A stretch of 64,000 nucleotides of DNA. It comes from Stereum hirsutum FP-91666 SS1 (lineage: Eukaryota > Basidiomycota > Agaricomycetes > Russulales > Stereaceae). The notes under the pieces are model-generated. The model worked only from the letters and a program-made list of their open reading frames with translations, had not been told where the DNA came from and made no database searches. The stretch lies in assembly GCF_000264905.1 (NCBI RefSeq), contig NW_006763150.1, forward strand, positions 678,093-742,092. Direction: 5' to 3'. Below, in pieces: positions 1-11,373 of the stretch; position 1 is the first letter of the stretch, and every line of letters starts with the position of its first letter. Made by a program: the position numbers and the translations under genes.

Positions 1-674
1 ATGGGACGTCTCGTTTCAAAAATGAGAGTGAAGAAATGCGAGCGGGAAGAAAAGGGGGTGAATGATTGATTGAACAAATAGCCAAAGCCTTTATATCATG
101 GGCGAGAAGGTGCCACATGACACATTGGCACTGGCCGATGAGATCTGAACGAAGCGGTAAGCATTCCATTGTTCGATGTTGGCGGCACATGCCCGGTGCT
201 TGATCTCCAGCGCGACGTTCTTGTGGTCGGAAAGTAAATGCCTTTCGTAGCGAATCAAAGAGATGTGTTTGTGCTGCCTTCATCCGCGATCAGAATAGGT
301 GACCGGACCGGAAGGATTAGGTATTTTATTGACTTACCTTGCATTGACCTTTGCCCTTTACGACAGGGATAACAGCTTTATTGTGTGGAAAGTCCTATCG
401 CGGCTGATAAGTAATCAATGAACCGCACTAAGCACTTATGCAAGAGAACAATAGAAAAAGAACACTCTAAGGACAGTCAGCCGACGCGGGATATCTTATG
501 CGCGATGTGTTGGTCAAACAGGTTCAATGATCAAAGCCATGGCCACCGATGCTTTGATTTCGAGCACTTCAATGGGAAACATGGTGGGCATGGTTGCATG
601 TCGCGTTTTGGCATTTATGTGGACAGGTACAGCATGACAAAAAAAGAGCAAGAGCATAGACAAGTGGTAATCCC
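1..674. other. left edge, downstream of eL37
   Basis: No gene is supported here. The short reading frames present lack family patterns and splice logic. The part next to 675 should be the 3' untranslated region of the minus-strand eL37 gene. Confidence 0.5.
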
Positions 675-1424
675 TTATGCGGAAGGAGCGGCCTTGACGA
701 TCTTCTTCGCAACGGTGTGCTCCCTGTGAGAGTCAGAAACCGATCGGAATGAGGGCATAGCCAATGAGCAGAACGAACAATCGAACGCACCTGAAACCGT
801 TCTTGAAACGGCGGGACACATCCTTGAGGTACCGCATCCTGCCAGTGCCAGTGGTCTTTCGGCGCTTGGCCTTCTGCCCCCACTCGTACGACCGGAGCTT
901 TGCGCTAGGGTAGCCACACTGTGCGCACTCTGAATTTGGGCGGGCGAAGGTGATGAGTGAAAGAGTAGCTTGCAGTTGAATGAAACACACCTTTGTGCTG
1001 CTTGTGGAAAGCACGCCTGCCGCAGCGGCGGCAGAGCGTGTGCGACTTGGTGTGACGCTTACTGTGGGCAGGAAAAGTGCGCGGTTAATAGAGGTGAGAC
1101 ATTGAGAAGAAAACTGAGAGGACGCACCCGAAAGACGAGGTACCTTAGCCATGCAATAATCCACATGAGCACAAAACACATCGCATGAACAAGCAGCCTG
1201 CGAACGAACCTTTTGTCTACAGAAGAGAGAACAAGATTAGTATTCGAACATCAGAGGGGCAAGGTATCGTCGGTCGGTGCGGTGGTCCACTGAGCATCAC
1301 CCAACGCAGTTCCCCAACATCCATCCCGCCTAGCCTGTCCAACCATTCCTCCAACCTCCATTCCTTCTCTATCCATACCAGAAAGACCACTCGCACCGAC
1401 GTCCATCAAGAATTCACTCACCAT
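675..1424 (-). CDS. RPL37: 60S ribosomal protein eL37
   Basis: Structural protein of the large ribosomal subunit that binds rRNA through a C4 zinc ribbon. Six coding exons were read by eye: 1422-1424, 1210-1216, 1128-1143, 991-1061, 791-929 and 675-723. They total 285 nt and encode 94 residues, a normal eL37 length. The zinc ligands are Cys19, Cys22, Cys34 and Cys37 (CRRC and CAQC). The segment from [14 protein letters not shown] to RRFKNGF is almost invariant in the family and settles the identity. The first exon is only the ATG, followed by donor GTGAGT and a 205-nt first intron. The second exon is just 7 nt and supplies Thr-Lys plus one base of Gly. All introns are GT-AG and the phases close exactly. 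A single long frame through this region would give wrong N- and C-termini, so automatic gene callers may miss the small exons. Confidence 0.96.
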
Positions 1425-2219
1425 CTCGCCGTCTTTTGCTTGAGGATGTCGTGAACGTTGGCGGTGGTGTTTCCGATAATAGCCAAATAATCGGAGTGGC
1501 TGGTTACCGGAGATTTCCGAGGGTCTGCCCCAACCCTAACCTGGGGGCCTCTTGCCACACTTGAACTCGCTTGGGCTTAAAGTCATGCTCTCTCAGGGCT
1601 CTTCTGCATGAAATATGTCGTTTGGTTCGTCCACCGAATGATAGATACAGTGTCACTCGAACACGAAAAAAGTCAACCGGACAAAGCATGTATAACTTTT
1701 CGCTTTGGGCTCCCGATGCACTCGTGATTTCCAAAACGCCACTCTAGATCTATGGCAGATTCTTGAACTTCCATGGTTCGTTCTCATTCATCATTTTTCA
1801 AGCCCATGCATCCACACATAAACTCGTGATCGAAGCGAATTATTCCATTTCATGTTAAATGAGAAGAGAAAGAGAGACCGGTAGATATACTGTCCGATTG
1901 TACAGTGAGTGGTGGGTCACATAAGACGGTGACGATGAAGACAAGACATTATACGCAGGCTGTAAACGAATGAAGGTTGATACGCGTCCACTAGTGACGG
2001 TCGTTCAATCTGAGACCAAGATAACAGACGGGAAGAATATATTAGTATATGTTCCATAAAACCTCAACCCACCCCCACTGTCTATGACCTTCAAAACGCT
2101 CAAACTGAAGGAGGGCGAAACAAACGAATGGAGCTGATCAATAAACCCATAGATAGAGTGCGGCGAATGTTGTCGCCAGGTCGGAAGATGAACAGCGGCG
2201 GTATGGTCGGAGGTCACGA
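1425..2219. other. intergenic, eL37 promoter side
   Basis: This lies between the start of eL37 and the stop of UBC6, both on the minus strand. It should hold the eL37 promoter and the UBC6 3' untranslated region. I see no coding exon or clear TATA box. Confidence 0.5.
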
Positions 2220-3705
2220 TTAAACGCTACTGCCACTCGTGATCCTAGACACAATCACTGCTAGTGCAATGAGGACGCCCCATCTCCATTTGTCCCAGAC
2301 CATCTGCCTCCAACCTGCCATCCATCCGCTACTTCCAGTAGGGTCTCCATTCGACGCACCATTTCCAGGAGTCGCAGCGGGAGCACCATGTACCCTGGGC
2401 ATTGCTATCTTCCGTGGGCGGACCGCGCCCGTGCCAGTTTTTGGAGTAGCACCAGTTGCGGTTGGCGCACCTTGCGTTGGTACGGATGTTGTAGATGCTG
2501 CTGGGTGCGGCGGCGGTGTGGTTTGTAGTTGTGATGAGGTAGTTGTAGTTGTAGAAGGCGCGGCAGGTAGTGGTGTATCCGGCTTTCCCTGGTCTCTCTC
2601 TCCCATATTGGGAAGTCCCCGAAGAGAAGGTGTGCAAAACTGTAAGTCAAGACATGATGTATGTCAGTAGTTTGTTCATATGGAAAGAATAGTAGCTCAT
2701 AAGATCGTGGGAATATTAGGACAGATGGAGCGATATTGTGTGGAACGACGGAGGCAAACACACAGGGAGTAATGGGCAAGTAGGCAATATAACAGCCAGA
2801 GTACATGGAGATAAAGGCGAGGAATATCTGACCTCTGGAAAGGCCTCCCTGAAACGCTTCTGTTCGATATTCCACGCATGACTACGGATGGCATAAGTGC
2901 GCTTGTCTCCGTCAGACGTGGTCATGGATCCAGTCGTCATCTCGTCGGAGAGCATAAAGGAGACCAGTCCTGTCAAACTGCGGTGGGAATCCTAGATGAG
3001 CACGATTCCTCGTAAAAGGGAACAAGAGACGATAGATACGCACATGGTTTGGACGCTCCATGCAGGATTCCACTGTTGAGAGATAACAGTGGCGCAATGA
3101 TTAAAGGGGTCGAAAGTAAAGTCAATGCAAAGACGTACAGTGCCTGGGTGGAAGTCGGACATAGAAAAGCAGATCTTCTTGTCGGGTTGGAACCTTCCCG
3201 AGGGCGTAAACATCTGCGTATCCACGAAGAGCGAACCGTAGATTGTTCGATCAATGGCCCACTCATGAGCGCCATGGTATCGAAGATGGTTCTTACCTTG
3301 ATACCGGGTGGCTTGAAAGGGTACTCGGATGGAAAGAGAAGTATTCCATGATATTCGCCACCTGCAAAGGGAGAGTCGGGTGGCCCGCGCTTTGAAAGAG
3401 GAAGGAGACGTCTGGATTAGGCTTGTGATAGGCGTGACAGCGGGATGATGCATACGATAATGAAGTTCCCTGAACGCAGAGGTTGTACGGTTAACCCCAT
3501 TATCATCGGACATAACGAAAGTAAACGAGGCAGCGTACAACTGAGGATGTCCTTCTCGTCCGGTGCCGCCCAGACGAAGGGCGGTGGCTCCCTCTGCATG
3601 GCGACATACTCCTTCGAAAGCTGAAGGGAACCAATCTCAGCACCATAGATGGCACATAGAGCAGTCAAAAGTACGCACGCGTTTATAGGCAGCTTTGGAG
3701 GCCAT
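2220..3705 (-). CDS. UBC6: ER tail-anchored ubiquitin-conjugating enzyme E2 (UBC6/UBE2J type)
   Basis: E2 enzyme of ER-associated degradation that accepts ubiquitin from E1 and works with ER-membrane E3 ligases. Eight exons are readable. They begin MASKAAYKR (3679-3705) and [20 protein letters not shown] (within 3539-3620), then a 14-nt exon (3456-3469, WNFII), then [15 protein letters not shown] and MFTPSGRF. The catalytic Cys lies in [14 protein letters not shown], with the TPS and SMSDFHP signature of the UBC6 class in place of the usual HPN. The segment [17 protein letters not shown] follows. After a Thr/Pro-rich linker, the last exon ends in a hydrophobic stretch ([14 protein letters not shown]) and a few polar residues. 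That is a C-terminal tail anchor facing the cytosol. Catalytic residues and anchor are intact. The next gene upstream, CWC27, has the same orientation. Confidence 0.94.
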
Positions 3706-4134
3706 TATAGGTGATGTGGGCGTGTGAGGGAAGGATGTAGTGGGTTGAGGATGAGTGGGGTCTGTGCTGCCGAGCGCGACTTCGACACGCCGCTGACTAC
3801 CCCGCCCCGCAAATAAGACCAAACACCCTAAACAAGCAATTGTGAAGGAGTGATTGCCTCGCCGGGGAACAACAGTCGACCAACAGTCGACGATCAACTT
3901 TGACAAACTACTGGCGTCCATAAGGGCACAGACTGGTAGCTGCATGTTCTGTCCAACTCCTCCCCTGCAGACTTCTGCCACTTCTAATAAACTGACTTGG
4001 GATTGGTTGTGTCGAAGTCTCTGAATCAGCCTGACCGTGACCTCCTCGGACTCGTTGGGTCTCGTGAAGCATGGCGAGATATTGCAAAGCAAAGATACTT
4101 GACGAGAACAAAAACAAGGCCGTCTACTCCTATA
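3706..4134. other. intergenic between UBC6 and CWC27
   Basis: This 430-bp gap should hold the UBC6 promoter and the CWC27 terminator region. A short direct repeat (caacagtcgac twice, near 3868-3890) is present. No gene is seen. Confidence 0.45.
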
Positions 4135-6266
4135 TCACCTCTTAGATCCTCGACCTCCATCCCTAGGTTTCATCGCTTTCTTCCGCTCTTTTTCCTCCTC
4201 CCTCGCCCGCGCCCCTCGTTGCCTCGGGTCAATCACCTCATAATCCCTTTCTGCCTTCCGTACCTCTTCATCGTTTCCTTTGGGGAAACTGAGTAGATGA
4301 GACATGAAACCTGTATCATCATCCACCTCGATGCCCGGGTCTTCGCCATCTCCAATGACACCTTCTTCTGCGACATCGTCTTTACTCTCTTCCTCATCCA
4401 TCAACGTAGACTTCAATTTTGTCCGGAAGGTTGTCAGAGCCGCCAGAACATCTGACTCGTCTTTTTTCTTGTCCTTCTTGTGAATACCACGTCCTTTGGA
4501 GTACTTGGCCAATTCCTCTTCAAGGTAGGACTTGTTCTTTGCCTTCTTTCTGGCAGGTTCGTCATCGCTGTCATCGCCGTTCTGGCGCTTGGATAACTTG
4601 CGAATATCGGCTTCCATCTTCTCAATCTCGGCCTGTCGTGAGCTAGAAAGTCGAGACAATCAGTAGTGAATGAATATTTACGGGAATGAACATAAGTGAA
4701 CGAGACCTAGTATTCACCTTGATGATTGCTCTTTCGCGTGCTTCTCGCGTATCTTGCTTAGGTCCTCCGTCTTGGCTACGACTTTCGGCTTCTCCTGTTG
4801 CGCCCAATATGAATCACAATGTTATTGACAACTTAATTAACAAGCTGGGTGAACATACCTCCTTGGGGCGGTCGTCGTTCTTGGACTGTTTTGGAGGATC
4901 ACGTGGGACAACGAAGTCAGGAATAACAGACTGTTCAGGATTCGAGACCACTGATGTAGAAGGCAGTACGCTGTTATGGAAATGATTCGGTGGAAGTCAC
5001 CAATCGTGAGGGGACGTACGATCTGGTCTGACAATGTTCTTCTTCTGGAATACCGGTGCACTGTCGTCTATATCCATGTCTTCGTCTGCTCCGAAACTAA
5101 GCAACTTTTTGTCTCTATATCCAACATGATATGATCGAACTGAGTTTGGAGCAAAGATAGGAGAGGAACAGAGACAAACGTACTTCTTGGCGCCTTTCCG
5201 CCGTTCTGCGTCCTCACGTTCCTTCATCGCCTCCGCGCGAGCGCGTTGCTGAGCGCGTTTTTCCTCCGCGGTGATACGGGGAACAATGTCGTCGAAGGGA
5301 TTGTCGATGATTCGAACGTTTTTGATCTTGGGAGGGCTAGAGAACCTCGTCACAGTCAGTAATTTATCCACATATATATAAAAATATCTGGTGTTCACTA
5401 TAGTGGTCGCCCGTTTTTGTCGAGCTCTGGAATGTATAGGTATGGGCAGCCGAGCAGGTAATCTTAGTGGTCCAAACTCACCCATTGACCCTATCTTCAT
5501 AACGTCTGGTTTGAAGCACATCTGATTAGGTACGCACGAAAATCTATGCTGCAAGTAACTGAAGCGACCCACTGTATATTGTGTCGCCGATACACCGACC
5601 GAACAATGTATGCTTCCCATGAAGTTCATCCGCACGATCTTCGATTGTAATTGGAAACACCATTGAGGTCGCAATGCGTTATGCCGAGGATGGGAGGCGT
5701 ACCAAGTGTGATAAAGAATTGAGAGTCATTTGAGTTCTTCGTCCCGTTGTTTGCCATAGCCACAAGCCCACGATGTGCAAAGCGTAGCCGCGGACGTATC
5801 TCATCCTCAAAGGGCTCTGTTGAGACTCATTAGTAAAACATGTTGCTCAAGAACTAAGCACCATAACGCACCTCCATAGAAAGACTCTCCCCCTCCACCC
5901 GTTCCTGTACGATCACCGGTTTGAACCAAGAAGTCGGGAACAACTCTGTGGCAACCCTGATGAGTCAAACTACCAACGCTCACGGGAGCTGCTGGTACGT
6001 ACCGATGAAATATGACACCATCGTAGTATCCTGTGGGTTTATAAGGTCTCAGAGTTGTACAATTCTTTACTAGCGTGGCAGCCTCTACCTTCCATAGCTA
6101 ACGCGAGGAAGTTTCGACATGCTTTTGGCGTTTCCTACGAGTTCATGGTTCAGGCTAGGAGCTCGATGCAGTAGAACCAACCTCTGCGTACCTTCGACCA
6201 TAGCTCAATCTCAATCTCCCCTGCAGTAGTATCGATGATTACACGTCCTTGAGTGGGAAGGGACAT
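4135..6266 (-). CDS. CWC27: spliceosome-associated cyclophilin CWC27
   Basis: Cyclophilin-fold protein of the activated spliceosome. About 13 exons can be joined. The N-terminal cyclophilin domain shows GRVIIDTTAGEIEIELWSK, GYYDGVIFHRVVPDFLVQTG, GERLVAMAN-like text as HRGLVAMANNG, and SQFFITL. Then come NVMKIGSM, PPKIKNVRIIDNPFDDIVPR and a charged coiled-coil tail ending in DYEVIDPRQRGAR, a C-terminal pattern of CWC27. The linking segment ELDKNGRPLY sits in a 28-nt exon at 5399-5426 and is preceded by a 24-nt exon at 5482-5505; without them the frame does not close. The start at 6266 (MSLPTQGRV) gives a slightly short N-terminus compared with relatives, so a small extra 5' exon is possible. 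One intron near 5020 needs a weak donor (GTCCCC) to keep frame and is my least certain junction. Confidence 0.93.
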
Positions 6267-6872
6267 CGCGAGATGCAGCGCCCAGGAAGAAGTGAATATT
6301 CCGGAAAGCGGACCGCGTCTCGAGTCGCGTGGGCGCGTTGTTTGGCTACAGCCTCTGATCCTAACAAATATTTCAATTTGAGTCGTGGCGTCCCATTTTT
6401 TCCTCTCTCGTTAACGTTGTCTTGGTTCATGTATGACATGCATGGACAGTGAATTCACGAATCTGAAACGCCTACTAGAGTCATACTCTCTAACGTGGAT
6501 TCACTCCCTCGCACTGAGACATGGCACTGCCATTCGAACTACAAGCATCAATTTCGACACCACGTCCCGATTCAAGTTTCCCAGAGCACTGTCTAGTCAG
6601 GGCGATCTGAGTACTCATTCTGAACGCCTAAATAACTAATAAATCTGCAGAGTTCCTCCTGTTTCTTTCATTTTGAGGCACAGGTTCTGCTGATCCTCGC
6701 GACTTACACCCCAATCATTCCAGTGAAATATGGCAGTGCATCAGCATCATTGATCGCGACTAATACGATTCGTACAAGCGGCGATTACTAATGTAAATAT
6801 CGTTCAAGAAGCTAGAGATCACGAAATCCTCGGTTTCTCCTCTTTCTCCACAACTCCCACTCGTTGCGGACG
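6267..6872. other. divergent intergenic region
   Basis: This separates the CWC27 start (minus) from the membrane glycoprotein gene (plus) and should carry both promoters. It is pyrimidine-rich close to 6840. No gene is seen. Confidence 0.45.
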
Positions 6873-9757
6873 ATGCCTCGACTATGGCCGCGTCACGGTG
6901 CCCGAGAACACAGTCTTACCGATGACAGTGACTTTCGCTCGCCCAAATCTGACTATGATCATGCCATTGACAAAGGGACTGTACAGACTCCAAATCGCTC
7001 AGAGACGGTGCATACTCTTCTTCTCAACAATTACGCATGTGGCTGATCTCTATGTTCACCTAGTCCGAGTCCTTGGGAAGTCGGTCTTCAATGATACGGC
7101 GGCACATAGCTGCAGTAAATATCTGGCGAATATCGTGCATAGTACTCCATGCCTTTCTAGTCGTGATACACATTGTTCTATTGGGCATTGGCGCTGGAGG
7201 ACACCCTGAACACCAGATTATAGTCCAGGAGAATAGAGCGACGCTTGTAACCTCCATTCTTGGAGCGGTTACTCAGACTTTCGCAACGGTGAATCTTCCC
7301 CACCCTCAAGCTTCGAGTTCAATAACGCTGCTGCACAGTACTGAATGTTTCGTTCTCAACTCTAGGCTTACACGGCCCTCCTAGTCTTGGTGGCCCAAAG
7401 ACTCTCGATTCGACATAGCCTTCTTTCCTCCCAAAACTTGACGGTGACACACGATCAGACCACGGCTTGGACTGGATTTGGGGCTAGCATCTTGACTGTC
7501 TTGCGCCAATTTCAGCTTCCTGCATCTGTTGGGAGCGTCCTCCTCATATCTTCGTACCTGGGTGGTGCAACAGTTCTCCATATCACGACGCCGCAATTCT
7601 TCGACTTGAAACCCCTCTATCTTGATGAAACCTCTTCCACTACCACGACTCTAGCAGTGCCTAACCTGACTGCCTCTGCAGCGTACGTGCACATAGAAGC
7701 TCTGGTGAGCTGATATTTTTTTGCGTTATTGACATCGTGTGGTCTATTAGGTCAGGAATGGATTGGAGTGACTTCTCGACCCTGGTCCCTATGCTTACGC
7801 GATTGAACACGCTATCAACACTCGGCCTTGTGAACAACACCCTGTATGATGTCTTGGACACAAATAACGGCACCGGTGGGGTTCAGGTTGGCAGACATGC
7901 ATTTTGATCCTATCTTCGTCACTTCCCTCTTGCCTGACATAGCGTTCATTCAGGTGAATTCGACGCGGTTTGAGGTGTCATGCGGCTACGTCCCAGGTTC
8001 CAACCTCACCGCCGCGCCTGATGCATCAGCCTCAACCGATGTCAATGCTACCCTATACCTGATCGGCGGATCGGAGAAGCAGGGAGGTTCCGCGTACACC
8101 CTCGCCCTAGGTATGCTCTACATATGTTCATTCTCCTGGTAAAAGTATAAATCTGACTTTTCGATGCTCTATGTAGCACCAAACGTGGTCCGGGCTACTG
8201 CTGCCTCTAACGCAAAACGTTGGGATCGTTTATTTAAGACCCTGCCATAATGGGCACCATGGCTGATCCTCTTCTTGTTAGACCTCTTCATAATATCAAC
8301 AACAAATTTTACAGACTCTGCAGGCAGTATAGGCAGTACTGTTCAAGCACAGCCACCCATGCTCTGTGAGTTATGTCCTGCTCTTGAAGTTTGTGCAGTT
8401 GGACTGATCACTAGCCTTCTTCCTATAGCAGAGTTTCACGGTAGTGATGTGAATGTTACGAACGACACCATGGTGTGGGCCGTGCAGTTCATCGGCTGCT
8501 CGCTAAAAGCAACCGATGAACAAATGACCGTGGATGCCCAAACGAAACTCCCAACATCTCAGGCTACACTTGAGACTGACTCTGGCACCTGGTCTGCATG
8601 GAATGCGAGCACGACCGATACGAATAGCGGCGCATTCTATGATGACGTGCGCACTCTTTGGCTAGTTAACTCGTTCCGCGAACTTACTGAACGCGATTGA
8701 ATTTTCACTCAAAGTGGACAGATATATTCACCTATAGTAAACTGTCGTCCTACGAAGCAGTCTCTGGCTGCTCAGATTATCAGGTCTCACAAGCAGATGC
8801 ACCACATTGCTATCTCACTACTATGGAACAGTAAGTTTCATCTGCAGTGTTAGGGTTCGCTGTCTCCATCACTACTTGATTCACCGACCATTGCTCGCAG
8901 ATCACTGTTACAGAACTTGAATCTAGTTCCAGATATCTTCTCCGTTTTACCCAATCAGGCTTCTGGCTCTACAATAGTAAACACTCTCCCGTTGAGTGAC
9001 CTAGAGAATGCGATAGCCAGCTCAGTTGCAGCTGCTTACTGGTCTGGTGAGCGTATCTTTACCTGCACATCGTTGCTTTTCAGCTTTGTAACCAAACCCC
9101 GCTTGCTACGACTTAGCTCTTTATCTCAAACCGTCGAGTATCGCACCCGCGAATCTGAACTCAGGAGGTTCTACGGCAACGAGCAATATCAGGCAGCAAG
9201 GGAGAGCAAGTATCCCTGTTCTCAGACCCGCATATTGTTTGAATGTGCGTCTCAATTCATGTGCTTCGTCCTGGTTGTCCCTCTTTGACCTCGCATACAT
9301 TATTCCAACAGATCAAGATCGCAGGAGTAAGCATCCAAAACACGCACGTAGATTGTCGAACTCTTCTCTCCATACTTACCATTCCTTCGGTTGTCAGGTC
9401 AGCGTAGGCCTCGGTGTCTCAATCTTCTTGGCTATTCTCGCCGTCATTCTTACCCGCACGCCGCCCAACTCCGAAACGAACAATCCGGTCGATAGCACAG
9501 GGATCCTCGAGATCGGTTGGATATTACGTTCGAGGCCTGAAATCCAGCAGAGATTAGGGCAGGTGAACGAGCCGAGTACGAATAATCTGAGGAAGGCGGC
9601 CATGTTTCCTATTGTGCTTGCCCATGTCGGTGCTGGTGAGATGGAGCATGGAGGAGATGTAGACAGAGAGGGCGAAGGTGAGACAGGGTATGCAGCGTAC
9701 AGAGGGAGCGGTTCGGAATTTGTCCCATTGAGGAGGATTGGCTCGGATAGAGAATGA
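6873..9757 (+). CDS. multi-membrane glycoprotein of unknown function
   Basis: I do not know a function. The frame is broken by about ten short introns. A polar N-terminal tail (from 6873) joins across a 70-nt intron ending CACATAG to a hydrophobic segment (WRISCIVLHAFLVVIHIVLLGIG). A further membrane segment lies near ILTVLRQFQLPASVGSVLLI. A long region with many Asn-X-Ser/Thr sites follows (NLTVT, NLTAS, NNTLY, NGTGG, NSTRF, NVTNDT, NASTTD), then a last membrane segment (VGLGVSIFLAILAVILT) and a charged tail. This fits a plasma-membrane or vesicle protein with a large lumenal loop. An apparent stop at 8248-8250 falls inside a 54-nt intron (gtttat...gttag), so I call the gene intact. The layout resembles a family common as hypothetical proteins in agaricomycetes. 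If the first exon is wrong, the start would be ATG 7091. The junction near 9240 is unsure. Confidence 0.72.
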
Positions 9758-10138
9758 ATGAAACGGGGCTTCATCTTCTAGGATTTCCGCGACTTTATGC
9801 ATCTCTTGTACGTTCGTTTATTATACCAAGCGCTTTGGATTTTGGGTACCCAACTCCTTACCGCGAAATATCATGTATACCCAGCTACGCGAGGGCACAT
9901 AGGACGACCTGCTTGTGAGGTTCTGTCGCCACATCTACTTTCTTTGTTACGCCACACACACTTGGTGCGTATTATTTGCTCCATTACCCAGTCAAATTAT
10001 ACGACTTCCAAACGAAATGGGACTCAAGATTCCCCAAGATGAATAAAAAGAGTACAGGTATCGCCGACAAACTCCCACAAGAAAACGACTTAAAGCTTCA
10101 CCTGTCCTCAACCGCAGACTGCAGTTACCACACCACCT
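9758..10138. other. convergent intergenic region
   Basis: This lies between two genes that end toward each other. It probably holds only 3' untranslated regions. No coding or repeat signal is seen. Confidence 0.45.
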
Positions 10139-10939
10139 TCACATAAACGCCTGATCATCCCAATATTCAACACCCTCCCCGACAACTCCTTCAACCCGCT
10201 CCCTCCATTCCCTCCTATCGACTCTATTCCACTCGATCTCATCATCCAAACATAGCAACAAATCGTCAAAGGATCTTGAGAACGCAAGGTCCATGAGTGC
10301 ATCGGAGTCGTCGAACCGGAAACTGTGGCGGTTGTTCGGCGACGTAACCTCGGTGCTGTAGTCGTTCCAGGGATAAAGATGCAGGTGGGTGGTTGCCATG
10401 TCTACGAATGACGGAGGATATTGGGCGTGGAAGGTGCTCAAGGGGATGCGAGGGGGAGAGGGCGAGTCACTGTTGGCCTTACGCGGCGTGGTGTATGTGT
10501 AGACTGAAAGCGGCCGCGTCGCGGTATGCAGGCGTGTGGGCCCGGTGATTGAGACGGCGCGATATTTGTGAACGTGGTCATCCTCGAAGTCGAATTTCTG
10601 CAGGCTCTCTGCGCGGAAGGCGGGGGTCTGAAGAAACGGACTCTCTGGCGGGCTTGAGGCAGCGCTGCCAGCAGGGGTAGGGACAGCAGAGGTATCGCGA
10701 ATGTCGTGCTGTGTGGCATCGTGGTAGTTGTTGATATTACATCGTGTTAAAGGGCTCGGAATAGCAGCACGCTTCTTCCTGGGCCGTACCCGGCGGTCTC
10801 TGGCCAAGCTCGGCTTTGAGAACGATGATGATTCTGTAGGCGAAGGGGCTTTGGGTACGGATATGGCGGCGGCGGGAGCCTCGGATAAAGCGGGTATAGT
10901 GATGTTGAAGGAGGACATCCCCATGAGAGGTAGCGCCAT
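10139..10939 (-). CDS. orphan intronless protein, 266 aa
   Basis: I do not recognise this protein. It is a single open frame starting MALPLMGMSSFNITIPALSE, rich in Ser, Pro and Thr. A basic patch near residues 45-53 (RDRRVRPRKKR) could act as a nuclear signal. The C-terminal part is acidic and aromatic (SFDDLLLCLDDEIEWNRVDR). There is no signal peptide, membrane segment or named domain that I can see. A longer frame runs upstream, but the ATG at 10939 is preferred because a TATA-like sequence lies about 105 nt before it. Support comes from length, sensible composition and promoter placement, not homology. The next gene, 11374-11982, is also intronless and on the same strand, but the two sequences are not alike. 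Confidence 0.6.
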   Translation of the reverse strand: MALPLMGMSSFNITIPALSEAPAAAISVPKAPSPTESSSFSKPSLARDRRVRPRKKRAAIPSPLTRCNINNYHDATQHDIRDTSAVPTPAGSAASSPPESPFLQTPAFRAESLQKFDFEDDHVHKYRAVSITGPTRLHTATRPLSVYTYTTPRKANSDSPSPPRIPLSTFHAQYPPSFVDMATTHLHLYPWNDYSTEVTSPNNRHSFRFDDSDALMDLAFSRSFDDLLLCLDDEIEWNRVDRREWRERVEGVVGEGVEYWDDQAFM

Positions 10940-11373
10940 GTTTAGACTAACGTAGGGGGATGGCAATGCAAGAGTCGGAAGATAGACAGTCGCGGCGGTG
11001 AGGGACCACACACTGGATGATTGGGGCTTGTTAGGTCGAGGCTTATATAAGGAATATGTGTTTTGTTCGAAGTCCAACGCCCAACAGAGATGGCAGTGAC
11101 GGTGACACTTGAGCGTCAGAACGGAGGCAGGTGACAGGTGACAACAGAATAGATGAATTGACAAGATCGATCAAGATTTGAGACCAAACATGACCGAAGC
11201 TCTGAAAAGCGACGACTCCGGTCTCGCAGACGCTGGACCTGACGCCGGACAAGGTCACTCATGATAACAGCGTACGACGAACTTGAAAGAGGTCCATTAC
11301 ATTAAGGTATTTGATTGTTCGATACGAGGGGCGCGGACAAAGGATGAAAGCTATCGAAAAAGCTAGCAAAGGA
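10940..11373. other. intergenic, promoter of the 266-aa orphan
   Basis: This holds the upstream region of the gene ending at 10939, including a TATA-like site, and the 3' side of the next minus-strand gene. Nothing else is seen. Confidence 0.45.
11044..11049 (-). promoter_or_regulatory. TATA-like box
   Basis: The sequence ttatataag (TATATA core) stands about 105 nt before the ATG of the 266-aa orphan gene. The position suits a TATA box, but the assignment rests on sequence alone. Confidence 0.4.

Noticed and set aside
2239..2670. Plus-strand ORFs overlapping UBC6, and many others opposite real exons
   Set aside because: They are antisense shadows of coding exons with biased composition and show no family pattern.
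8248..8250. In-frame TAA suggesting a pseudogene in the membrane glycoprotein
   Set aside because: A good 54-nt GT-AG intron spans it and restores a frame rich in sequons, so decay is not needed to explain it.
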